From Heloderma charlesbogerti (Eukaryota; Chordata; Lepidosauria; Squamata; Helodermatidae), in contig JANEZZ010001477.1 of assembly GCA_026122225.1 (NCBI GenBank), positions 558,001 through 622,000 on the forward strand: a DNA stretch of 64,000 nucleotides, given 5' to 3'. Positions 46,445 to 56,634 of the stretch are shown one piece after another. The notes beneath the pieces are model-generated. The model was given only the letters and a program-made list of their open reading frames with translations, ran no database searches and had not been told where the DNA came from. The first letter of the stretch is position 1; every line of letters begins with the position of its first letter. The translations under genes were made by a program, and so were the position numbers.

Positions 46445-47101
46445 TAGGGATGTATGAAAATCACTTACCTTTTTGAAGTGTGACATTCGCGGTGGGGGGG
46501 AGGCACTCCGTCCCTCCCCTCAAAATTCTCTCCAGCCAGCTCTGCTCCACAGAGATTCCCTAAAACGGCTTAACTAAGGGAACGCAAATGGCGGCGGCTA
46601 CGGTGGCCACCATTTGTGTTCTCTTTTTTTTGCCGTTTTAGCCTACGCAAATATTTACATAGGCTATTACGGCAAAAAAAAAAAAAAAAGGAATGCAAAT
46701 GGCGTAGTGGCAGCCGTTTGCATTCCCTTTTTCTTTTTGCCGTTAATAGCCTATGTAAATATTTACATAGGCTAAAACAGCAAAAAAAAGGGAACACAAA
46801 TGGCAGCCGCCGTAACCGCTGCCATTTGCGTTCCCTTAGTTAAGCCGTGATAGGCTACGTAAATACTTACGTAGCCTATCACGGCTTCCGCAGGGATGCA
46901 AATGGCATCCACCATTCGCAAGTCAGCCACCATTTGCAAGATGCAGCCGCCATTCTCAAGTCAGCGCGGACAGCAGCAGGTAGGTGCTCTGTTCCGGGCC
47001 CATTTCGCAGGGGGGGCTTCATTCTGCCACAGATTGGGGGGGGCGAATGCACTGGCATTCAGCCTCACCGAGATCCATGGCGGAGTTCTCTGACATCCCT
47101 A
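46445..47101. mobile_element. Palindrome-rich hAT-type element E6
   Basis: 657 bp, TAGGGATGTATGAAAATCAC to CATCCCTA. Flanks GTGATACA and (after 3 extra bases) CTGATACA, so the TSD is not clean. Palindromes lie at 46640-46670, 46746-46776 and 46846-46885, and ATGGCGGC/GCCGCCAT-type pairs lie between them. The left donor-like site on the minus strand is AAAG|GTAAGT at about 46465. On the right a 26-codon frame (ATG 46902, MASTIRKSATICK) is open to CAG|GTAGGT at 46979. It sits in the large intron-like gap of the Myb/SANT gene. Confidence 0.85.
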
Positions 47102-47709
47102 GCACTGATACACTGTTTGAATATGCACCTAATATTACATTGTGGTGGGACAGAAACTGTGGTTGATATGGTAGGAAATGGTGATAGACGGATCAATGAA
47201 TGTGGTTTTCTTCACCACATATATAACTGAAATCATTCTGTTACTGTAAAATTCCACAGCAGCACATCGTGCATTGCTTGCTGAGGAGAGACTGAGGGAG
47301 GCAGAAAGAGAAAAGAGAGATGCGTAGGAGGAGGAGGAGGAGGAATTGGAATCCGAATCCACTGAGGTTTCTGAGCAGCAACATCAACCAACAGAAGGAG
47401 ACCCAGAAGGAGCATCTGCAGAGGAAGGCCATCCTTCTAATGTGGCTGCAACGATGCCTCCTCTTGTACTCCTCAGGCGTCTGCTGGTGGATGTGCAGAG
47501 GTTAAATAGGACCTGTAAGTACTACATAGACAATGACAGCTAACACACACTGCTGCAAGCAAGATGCACATTATTGTGGTTTATTCTTCTCTTTCTACAC
47601 AGCTACTGATCTTCAAAGAAGGGTTCAAGCCATTGAGGAGAGATTAGATGACATCTCCAAAATTGAGGCCAGCAGCCAGCAAGATTGCCAATGTTTTTGG
47701 ATTTAATTT

Positions 47710-48185
47710 CGTCTGGGTTTCTTTACTTCTGTGTTACCTGTAAAAGTCTATAGGTTTCAGCCATGAAAAAACAGTAAACACATTTTCTGTTCAAGAGATC
47801 TTATTTTATTCTTAATTTGTTTCCAAAAGTACTAACATGAACCAACACAGAGTGTGATGCGATGTGCCCACACAGCACTGCAAAACAAAGGCAAAACAAA
47901 GACCATCAGTGCATCAATGTTATAAGTGTAATTTTTGACATTAAAATAGTTGAAAAAGTTAGGAGGATTCTAAACATCGGAAAATGTTATACACACGATG
48001 GCGTCTGACATATATATATGTATATATGTGTACTTTAAAATGTGGAAATGTTTGGGCAGAAAAATAGTAGCTTCATTCACAAAATAATATTATGCTGGCT
48101 AAGGAATACAGTGCTGCTTCTCTCCTTGAACTGTATGTACTAATATTAGTTTGTAAATGAAGCTGATGCTTGTTCCTAATTATGA
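47710..48185. other. Downstream region of Myb/SANT-like gene
   Basis: AT-rich sequence between the last exon-like block and E7. It may be 3' UTR and flanking element sequence; no further coding signal is visible. Confidence 0.35.
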
Positions 48186-48193
48186 GTTTCACC

Positions 48194-49687
48194 TAGGGAT
48201 GTCAGAGAATTCCGCCACGGATCTCGGTGAGCCATTTCCCCCGAAATCCGTGGCGGAACGAAGCCCCCCGCCCCCCCGCCCTGTGAAAGGCACGCAAAAC
48301 GGAGCGCTTACCTGCTGCCGTTTGCACTGCTTTGCGAATGGTGGCCATTCGCTTCTTCATTATAGCTGTGATAGGCTACGTAAATAATTACGTAGCCTAT
48401 AGGGGTGGACGAAAGTCACTTACCTGTCGTCGAAGGCCGTTCGCGGTGGGGGGGAGGCGCTTCACTGCTCCCCCCGTGAAGTTCAGGCCGGGGGGGAGGC
48501 TTCCCGCCTCGCCCGGCCGAAATTCAGACCGCGGGGGGAGGCTTCCCGCCTCGCCCGGCCGAAATTCAGGCCGGGGAGGAGGCGCCTCGCCTCGCCCGGC
48601 CGCGAACGCGAAAGCAAAAAAAAACAAACGCCCCCTGATAGGCTACGTGACGATTCACGTAGCCTATCACGGCTAGATCTGCAAAGTCAGCCGTGATAGG
48701 CTATGTGAATCGTCACGTAGCCTATCACGGGTGACTTAAAAAAAAAAAAAAGCGTTGCCCTTATTTTCGCCGTAGTCTACGTAAACATTTACGTAGACTA
48801 CAGCAACCAAATAAGGAACGGGAATGGCGGCTCCCTATGGGGGCCGCCATTATCCATACACTCTTTTTTTTTTTTTTTAAGTCACCCGTGATAGGCTACG
48901 TGACGACTGACGTAGCCTATCACGGCTGACTTTGCAAATCTAGCCGTGATAGGCTACGTGAATCATCACGTAGCCTATCAGGGGGCGTTGTTGTTTTTTT
49001 TCTTTCATTGCAATGGTGGTGGCGGCAGCCGGTCGAAAGACCGGCTGCCGCTCCCGCCTCGCTCGAACACCCACCGAACCGCCGGCCGGACCAGCCACCG
49101 GGAGGGACATTCGGCGAAGGTAAGTCCCGTCCCGGGGGGGGTGCGGGGGGTGGAGGATTTCTCCCCGAAACTTCTTCGGGGGGCCGAACACGTTGGCTCT
49201 CGGCCCCCCGAAGTTTCGGGGAGAAATTCTCCGCCATCCCTAGTAGCCTATCACGGCTAACGCAGGGACGCAAATGGTGTAGTGGCCACCATTTGTGCCC
49301 CTGTCTTTTGCCATAATAGGCTACATAAATATTTACGTAGCCTATCACAGCAAAAAACAGGAACGAAAATGGCGGCCGCCATAGCCGCCATTTGTGTTCC
49401 CCCCCCTTTTTTTTTTTTTTTGCCATGATAGGCTATGCAAATATATATGTAGCCTATCATGGCAAAATTCAGGGACGCAAATGGCAGCGGCTACGGCGGC
49501 TGCCATTTGCATCCTTGTGCAGCCCAGTGGCCGGATGTCTGGCTGCGGGCAGCCCCGGCCAGCGGCTCCACGGAGTTGCTGCGGAGTGGAGCTGGCCAGG
49601 CAGAATTTCGAGAGGAGGGACGGAGCACCTCCCCCCCCACCGCAAATGTCACCCTTCGAAAAGGTAAGTGACTTTCGTACATCCCTA
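48194..49687. mobile_element. Palindrome-rich hAT-type element E7, interrupted by E8
   Basis: Perfect TSD GTTTCACC (48186-48193 and 49688-49695). Ends TAGGGATGTC and CATCCCTA. It is about 643 bp once E8 and one TSD copy are removed. Its first palindrome (from 48367) is split by E8 and resumes at 49243. Others lie at about 49314-49350 and 49424-49461. The minus-strand left frame (ATG 48348, MATIRKAVQTAA) reads 37 nt to CAG|GTAAGC. The plus-strand right frame (ATG 49481, MAAATAAAICILV) reads 61 codons to AAAAG|GTAAGT at 49663. Confidence 0.93.
48400..49242. mobile_element. Palindrome-rich hAT-type element E8, nested in E7
   Basis: 843 bp with the perfect TSD GTAGCCTA (48392-48399 and 49243-49250); the TSD itself is part of an E7 palindrome arm. 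Ends TAGGGGTGG and CATCCCTA. Palindromes lie at 48638-48671, 48690-48728, 48770-48800, 48886-48924 and 48944-48980. Left donor-like site ACAG|GTAAGT (minus) near 48422. Right frame from ATG 49013 (MVVAAAGRKTG) is open to GAAG|GTAAGT at 49119. The right terminal hairpin is CTCCCCGAAACTTC with its inverted partner. Confidence 0.93.
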
Positions 49688-49889
49688 GTTTCACCACAAC
49701 AAATCTAGATTTTACACATGTATTTCAAGGAATTGCCAAGCCATTAAAGTATGAATATCTTTAATTTGCACAGTACTTTACAGGATGCACTACTAATAAT
49801 TTTCCCATTAGTAAATACTTTTACTAATGTCTTGAAGAATAAGCACATGTAAAACTAAAAGTCAGCAAACAACTTGTTTTGCGGGGTGG

Positions 49890-50037
49890 GCTAGGGTAAT
49901 TTTAAAAATGTGATTTTTTAATATTGAAAGTTATTGTTTTGAACTGTTTTTATTGTTGTACATCGCCCAGAGTGGCCGGGCGACCAGCCAGATGGGCAAT
50001 TAATAAATGTAATAAATAAATAAAAATAAATACATTT
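49890..50037 (+). repeat. LINE (L2/CR1-like) 3' tail
   Basis: TTGTTGTACATCGCCCAGAG, GATGGGCAATTAATAAATGT and (AAATA)n. Same general class as 6045-6222. Confidence 0.55.
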
Positions 50038-50183
50038 TTCCATATTCATCTCTGTGTTTACATACTGTTCCACAAACAGCAACAAGAATGCTGTATAGGC
50101 TGCCAGGCAGGCAGGCAGCACAACTGGACTCTGCATATTGGTGTAAGTTATGCAAAGGACTGATACATATTACTACTGCTAGG

Positions 50184-51109
50184 TAGGGTTGGCGGAGAAT
50201 TTCTCCCCGAAACTTTGGGGGGCCGAGCGCCAACGTGTTTGGCCCCCCGAAGAAGTTTCGGGGAGAAATTCTCTGCACACACCCCGCCCCCCGCACCCCC
50301 CCCAGGACGGGACTTACCTTTCCCGAATGTCCCTCCCGGCGGCGGGTCTCGGCGGCGGTTCGTCGGGTCTTTGTCAGGGGCGGGGGCGGCAGCCGATCTT
50401 TCGACCGGCTGCCGTCGCCGCCATTCCAATAAAACTAAAAAAAAAAAAAAAACGCCCCCGTGACAGGCTACGTGACGATTAACGTAGCCTATCATAGCTA
50501 GATTTGCAAAGTCAGCCATGATAGGCTACGTAAATCGTCACGTAGCCTATCACAGGTGACTTAAAAAAAAAAAAAAGCGCATACGGCTAATGGCGGCCCC
50601 CATAGGGAGCCACCATTCCCGTTCCTTATTTGGTCACTGTAGTCTACGTAAAGATTACGTAGACTACGGCGAAAATAAGGGCAACGCTAAGCTGGCTCCT
50701 GTGGGCAGGCTGCAGAGCCACCGGCCAGGCCAACCCGCAGTGGGGCCTCCAGCCGCTGCCGGGCTGCTGCAGACGCAAATGGTGTCCTGTGTAGGGGACG
50801 CCATTTGTGTCCCTACACAAGCCCGTGATAGGCTATGTAAATATACATGTAGCCTATCACAGGCCGTCATAGGGACGCAAATGGCGGCTGCTACGATGGC
50901 TGCCATTTGCAGCCACAGCAGCCCAGCAGCAGCTGGAGCCGCCGCTGCCATGGAGCTGGAGGCGGAGCCGCAGCCAGGTAGGCTCCATTTTGCGGGGCTT
51001 TCATGGGATGGTGGGGTGAGGGGCTCCGTTCCGCCACAGATTCCGGGGGGCCAAATTCACTGGAATTTGGCCCCCCTGGGATCCGTGGCGGAATTCTCTA
51101 ACATCCCTA
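50184..51109. mobile_element. Palindrome-rich hAT-type element E9 (two unlike ends)
   Basis: 926 bp, TAGGGTTGGCGGAGAATTTC to TCTAACATCCCTA. Flanks CTGCTAGG and CTGCTTGC share 5-6 of 8 bases. Palindromes lie at 50460-50497, 50518-50553, 50639-50669 and 50824-50860. Both ends are of the hairpin (GGAATTCTC-like) type, while most relatives have one hairpin end and one GTGACTTTCGTACATCC end. The right frame (ATG 50881, MAAATMAAICSH) is open to CCAG|GTAGGC at 50977. The left donor-like site is AAAG|GTAAGT (minus) at about 50320. Confidence 0.85.
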
Positions 51110-51149
51110 CTGCTTGCACAAAATAAGAGCTCACTGGCTACAGTGTGGA

Positions 51150-54100
51150 CTATGTCTGCTGGTAGTGGTGCAACCACCACATTTGGAATTGGTTCTCTAC
51201 TATTTGCAAAAACTGAAGGTCACACACAATCACAAGCACACACATAACATTAGCAGCCGTATCATCATCTAAAGGGTCCTCCTCATCACTCGATGACTGC
51301 TCTATTCCGCTGACAGTTTCAGCTGGTGGTGGTGGAGGGAGGTGCTGTTTAGGAATCCATTTCCTGTTAGGACGTATAAAGGCAAAGGTAGAGACATGTG
51401 CTGGTGTTAGTCCACTTCGACAGTTGGTGACAATGTTCCCAATGGTAGAACAAAGCCTTTCAGAGGACACACTCGAGGGAGGGCAAGATAGATGCCAATT
51501 GGCAACTTTGGTCAGATTTGGCCAAACTCCACATTTTGTGTTCCAGTAAAGGAGAGAATCACTCTCTGGTCTGCTGTGCATTACAGAGAAACTGTCTCTG
51601 GCATAAGCTTCCAGTTCCTGGATAGCCACATCATAAGCAGATCCTTTGCTGTGTCTTTCTGTACGGTTCTCCTGCATAGTTACACCGAGTTCCACTGCCA
51701 ATGAGGAGTACAAGTAGAACTTTCCACGAGATGTCCCTGTATATCGTGGTGGTGCAGCTGCTGTAGCGTCATCGTCCTTCCTGCTGGTGAAGTTGCTGCT
51801 GCAGATATTATCTTCAGGGGAGATAGCAGTCCTAGCCTCATTCATCCCCAGTTCCTCCTCATCCAGAACATCATTCTTGTAGCACTTTATGATTTTCTCA
51901 GTTATATACATAGGTTTTAAGACTTTGGAAACCAGGGTTCTGGCTTTGCTGCACCTCCTTCATTGTGCTATCCCTGAACCATGGTTCAAGGATGATGCAG
52001 CAATGTATTTCATATCTCTCTGCATCAAAGTGATGTGTTTGTTGTTGCCAATCTCCTGTAGAAGGAATTCAGCAAGCCTAACTGCAGGGTTGGGGAATTG
52101 ACTGGCTTCAGTAGTGGTGTGCTTACAAAGCCCAGCACAGCATTTTCTCAGCGCTCCCTCTATAATCTTCAGCACGGGTAAAACTTGGCCTAGTGTAGCA
52201 TTGTCTGCACTAAGTAGTGTTGTGCATTCATCAAATACTTTTAATATGTCAACCAGGTCTTGCATCAACACCCACTGCTCTGGTTTGACATAAAATTTGG
52301 AACAGTGTTGTTTCTCTAAAACGTAATCATTTATAGCAGCTTTCTGCTCAGAGTCTCTCTAGCATATGCAATGTGCTGTTCCAGCGTGTACACACATCCA
52401 AGATAAATTTGTGTTGTGGAAGACCACGGCTATGTTGGATGGCACCTACTGCCTCCATTGATGAGCAGGACTGCCTGAAGTGGGTGCAAATGGATCAGGC
52501 CATCTTAAGTAATTTGCCTACTTTAGGAGATGCGCTGTTCAATCCTGAACGCCCTACAAGGTTCAAACAGTGCGCAATGCACTGAACTTGGTTTAGCCCT
52601 GCAATGCAGACTGCTTTCAGGTAGTTGGAGGCATTACCTGTTGCTAAACAGCCTACTGATAGATTTAAGGGGATGAACCAGGATTGAACAACTCCATCAA
52701 TTTTTCTTGTAATGTTTTCTGCTGTGTGTGTCCCCTTGAAAATTGTAAGGGTCAACGTTGCTGTTCGCCGAGTCACTCTGCAGATCTCATTGCACAGTGA
52801 CACACAGATAAGACTTTGCTTGATTGCTTGTCTGTGTGTCACTCATTAAATGTATACTTCCTCCAACTGCACATTTCAAATCCTGGTGGAGTACCCTTCT
52901 GAGTTCAGAAGCCAGGGCTGGAATGGCAATGTCACTAATGTAGTGATGAGAAGGAACTTCCCACTGAGGGCACAATTCTTTCACGAAATCCAGGAAGGCC
53001 TCCTCTTCCACTATGGAGAAGGGCAGCATGCATCAAGCAATGAACTCTGTCAGGCCACAATTCAACCTTGCTGCCTGGATGCTGTCTGAGGGGAATTTCT
53101 GTGTCAGTGTGAGGCATTTTTCCATTGACAACTGCCTCTTAACTAAGTTGCCTTCTGTGTTCTTCTCTCCCAAACTACTTTGCGTTTGGTCATTGCAAGA
53201 TGATGCAAAGAAAGTAGGAATGGTCTTTGGGGATTGTTGTGAGAGTGAATTGCCTTTACTATCTTTTGGCATGAGAAGCGTTAGGGATGTACGAAAGTCA
53301 CTTACCTTTCGTGGATTATGCTGATGGTGTGGGGGAGGTGTTCCGTCCCTCCCCCCGGAATCCTCGATGGGGGGGAGGCGATCCGTTCATCCCTCCCGGA
53401 ATCCTCCGCGGCCGGCTGTGCTCCGTGGCAGCTCTGCGGAGCAGCCGGCCAGGCACGGCCAGGCCAGAGCCATCCGCAGCTGGATTTCTGGCCGTGGAGG
53501 GCTCTGGGGGAAAAACAAACAAACCGCGTACACAAATTGTGGCAGCTACGGCCGCCGCCATTTGCGTTCCTTATTTTTGCCGTCTTAATCTACATAAATA
53601 TTTACGTAGACTAAGACAGCGAAAATAAGGGGAACACAAATAGCGTAGCCGCCGCCATTTGCGTATGCCTTTTTTTTTTTTTACCCAGACGTTTTAGGCT
53701 ATGTAAAAACTTATGTAGCCTATCACGTCTCTGTAAAAAAAAAAACAACTGCAAATGGCAGCAGCGGCGGCCGGTCTGAAGACCAGCCACCGCAGCTGCA
53801 GCTGCCGCAGCCGCCGCCCGGAAGATCCGCCCCAGGTAAGTCTCATCCCAGGGGGGATCCACGGGGGGGGTGGCAGGCCATTCCGCCACAGATTTCGGGG
53901 GGCTGAATGCACTGGCATTTGGCCTCACCGAGATCTGTGGCGGAATTCTCTGCCATCCCTACGCATGATGCACCTCCACTCATCCACAGCCCCCTTCCTT
54001 TCCTAGATGCAAACGACTTCAACAAACATTGCAAAGTACAACATACCGATCATTTTTTCACGTTTGATGAAGCACAACACATAAGAACTCACCCTTCCAC

Positions 54101-54400
54101 CATCTTTTCATTGGTGAATGGGAGTTTCATTTTCAGCTGAAGTGGCACTGGCAACTGTGCGTTTCTGCTCATCACTGCTTGTGAATGCTGTTGGTGGCAT
54201 TGGTAATGATGATGATGACTGGTTCTGAGGAGCAGGGGATCTCGGTCCCTGAGATTTGGGATTGCTCCCAAAGAACCCTGCAGGCTTGACCAGACTCAAT
54301 CTCAGGGACATTGGTATTGTCATCATCATCATCAATGTCTGAATCACTGATGAAATTAAGTCCTCTGGGCCTACTTTCCAAATTACGTGTACTATGGCCA
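51150..54400 (-). pseudogene. hAT transposase with BED finger, degenerate
   Basis: Reading on the minus strand: an acidic, Ser/Pro-rich start (54400-54130; ISDSDIDDDDDN), a BED-type zinc finger remnant (54085-54010; KNDRYVVLCNVC) with stops, then, beyond E10, a linker and catalytic core (53270-52500) containing MLPFSIVEEEAFLDF, a DxWTS-like motif now SDTQTS (about 52840), and CIAHCLNL near 52570. A helical middle region follows (52270-51960) and the hAT C-terminal dimerisation domain (51480-51400; PPSSVSSERLCSTIGN). Family members cut and paste DNA with 8-bp TSDs. Stops, frameshifts and the E10 insertion make it inactive. It faces the Myb/SANT-like gene. Confidence 0.82.
53282..53961. mobile_element. 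Palindrome-rich hAT-type element E10, inside the transposase gene
   Basis: 680 bp, TAGGGATGTACGAAAGTCAC to CATCCCTA. Palindromes lie at 53585-53615 and 53690-53727. Left donor-like site AAAG|GTAAGT (minus) near 53310. The right frame from ATG 53755 (MAAAAAGLKTSH, 27 codons, PEDPPQ end) stops exactly at CAG|GTAAGT (53835/53836). That PPQ end and start match the minus-strand frame of E2. No clean TSD: flanks are AGAAGCGT and CGCATGAT. Confidence 0.88.
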
Positions 54401-54562
54401 CGAGATAATTATGAGAAGGTAGCTCTGGACCTGATTCATCTTCTGTCCCATTTTCGCTCTCTCTGATGCAGGGAGGACGGTGGTGGCCGTTTCTGTAAAG
54501 AATCCAATTAGAAGCAGGATTTCAGGACAAATGCACCTTTTACACATGAATAATAGCAATGA

Positions 54563-56634
54563 GCCCTTCATGGATCACTGCCTTGTTGTGGCAAAGGGGC
54601 TTGCATAACTCAGAGAAGCCATAAGCTATGCTGTGCAGGGCCACCCAAGACGAACAGGTCATGGCAGAGAGTTCTGACAAAATGTGGTCCACTGGAGAAG
54701 GAAATGGCAACCCACTCCAGTATTCTTGCCAAGAAAACCCCATGGAACGTATCACAAGGCTAAAAGAGATGATGCCAGAAGATGAGACCCTCAGGTCGGA
54801 AGGTGTCCAATATACTACTGGGGAAGAGCAGAGGGTATTTCCAAGTAGCACCAGAAAGAGTGAAGCGGCTGGGCCAAAGCTGAAAGGACACTCAGCTGTG
54901 GATGTGCCTGGTGGTGAAAAGAAAATCCGATGCTGTAAAGAACAATATTGTTTAGGAACCTGGAATGTCAGATCAATGAATCAAGGTAAGCTGGAGATGG
55001 TCAAACATGAGATGGCAAGATTGAACATCGACATCTTGGGAATCTGTGAAATAAAATGGACAAGCATGGGCGAATTTAATTCAGGTGACCATCATATCTA
55101 CTACTGTGGGCAAGAATCCCTTAGAAGAAATGGAGGAACACTCATAGTCAACAAAAGGGTGGGAAAAGCAGTACTGGGGTACAATCTTAAAAACGATAGA
55201 ATGATCTCAGTACGAATCCAAGGCAAACCATTCAACATCACAGTAATTCAAGTCTATGCCCCAAACACTGATGCCGAAGAAGCTGAGGTTGATCGGTTCT
55301 ATGAAGACCTACAACACCTTCTAGAACTAACACCAAAAAAAGATGTCCTCTTCATCATAGGGGATTGGAATGCTAAAGTAGGAAATCAAGAATTCACTGG
55401 AATAACAGGCAAGCATGGCCTTGGTGCACAAAATGAAGCAGGACAAAGGCTCATAGAGTTTTGCCAAGAGAACACGCTGATCATAGCAAACACTCTTTTC
55501 CAACAGCACAAGAGGCGACTCTACACATGGACATCACCAGATGGTCAATATCGAAATCAGATTGATTATGTCCTTTGCAGCCACAGATGGAGAAGCTCTA
55601 TACAGCCAGTAAAAACAAGACCTGGAGCTGACTGTGGCTCAGATCATGAACTGCTTCTTGCAAAATTTTGGCTGAAATTGAAGAACGTAGGGAAAACCAC
55701 TAAACCATTCTGGTATGACCTAAATCATATCCCTTATGAATATACAGTGGAGGTGAGGAATAGATTTCAGGGATTAGACCTGATAGACAGAGTGCCTGAA
55801 GAACTATGGACGGAGGTCCGTAACATTGTTCAGGAGGCAGCAACTAAATTCATCCCAAAGAAAAAGAAATGCAAGAAAGCCAAGTGGCTGTCTGAGGAGG
55901 CTTTACAAGTAGCTGATGAAAGAAGGGAAGTGAAAAGCAAGGGAGAAAGGGGAAGGTATAACCAACTGAATGCAGAGTTCCAGAGAATCGCAAGGAGAGA
56001 CAAGAAGGCCTTCTTAAATGAACAATGCAAAGAAATCGAGGAAAACAACAGAATGGGAAAGACTAGAGATCTCTTCAAGAAAATCGGAGATCTCAAGGGA
56101 ACGTTTTGTGCAAAGACGGGCATGATAAAGGACAAAGAAGGCAGGGACCTAACAGAAGCAGATGAGATTAAGAAGAGGGGGAAAGAATACACAGAAGAAC
56201 TATACAGGAAAGATCTGAATGTCCCTGATAGCCATGATAGTGCGGTCACTGAACTTGAGCCGGAAATCCTAGAGAGTGAAGTCAAATGGGCCTTAGGAAG
56301 CATTACTAACAACAAAGCTAGCAGAGATGACAGTCTTCCAGCTGAGCTATTTAAAATCCTAAAAGAGGATGCTGTTAAAGTGCTGCACTCAATATGCCAA
56401 CAAATGTGGAACACTCAACAGTGGCCACAAGACTGGAAAAGGTCAGTTTACATTCCAATTCCAAAGAAGGGCAATGCCAAAGAGTGTTCAAACTACCGTA
56501 CAATTGCACTCATTTCACATGCCAGCAAGGTTATGCTCAAAATCCTACAAGCTAGGCTTCAGCAGTATGCAAACTGAGAACTACCAGAAGTACAAGCTGG
56601 GTTTCGAAGAGGCAGAGGAACTAGAGATCAAATG
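54563..56634 (+). mobile_element. BovB copy 2, 5' two-thirds, long open frame
   Basis: Begins CCCTTCATGGATCACTGCC like copy 1. A 649-codon frame (54628-56577) is uninterrupted: endonuclease (GTWNVRSMNQGKLEM near 54957, FIIGDWNAKVG near 55350, NQIDYVLCSHRW, GADCGSDHELLLAKF) and the first RT blocks (YIPIPKKGNAKECSNYRTIA). A stop at 56575 comes at the same place as in copy 1. The YADD catalytic block and 3' tail are missing: the sequence changes to CR1 at about 56635. So the endonuclease half is intact but the RT is not. Confidence 0.95.

Larger units (their letters stand above)
44361..47705 (+). pseudogene. Transposon-type Myb/SANT-like DNA-binding gene, spliced, degenerate
   Basis: The first exon begins with ATG at 44361 and carries a Myb/SANT-like domain: RWGREETKAWIINIKN, FRHEVYWEQIRKHMQQEGYE, SEWKFLKHSFIKEG, with regularly spaced tryptophans. 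It ends at CCAG|GTAAGT (44714). Later exon-like blocks: about 47262-47513 (ERLREAEREKRDA, Glu-rich, then LLRRLLVDVQRLNRTC) ending at a TGTAAGT-type donor, and 47602-47706 after TTTCTACACAG (RRVQAIEERLDD coiled coil, stop TAA). An in-frame TAG lies at about 47321. The intron is filled by the 5S-bearing element, a MITE, a SINE and E6. Proteins of this plan are accessory factors of PIF/Harbinger-type and other transposons. Exon joins are inferred; a related fragment is at 12065-12243. Confidence 0.6.

Noticed and set aside
47322..47345. (GGA)n as an independent microsatellite
   Set aside because: It lies in the Glu-rich part of the Myb/SANT-like gene frame and is better explained as coding sequence.
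31547..50860. Regularly spaced palindromes read as a CRISPR array
   Set aside because: The units vary in sequence and spacing, lie in transposons with TSDs, and the host is a vertebrate.
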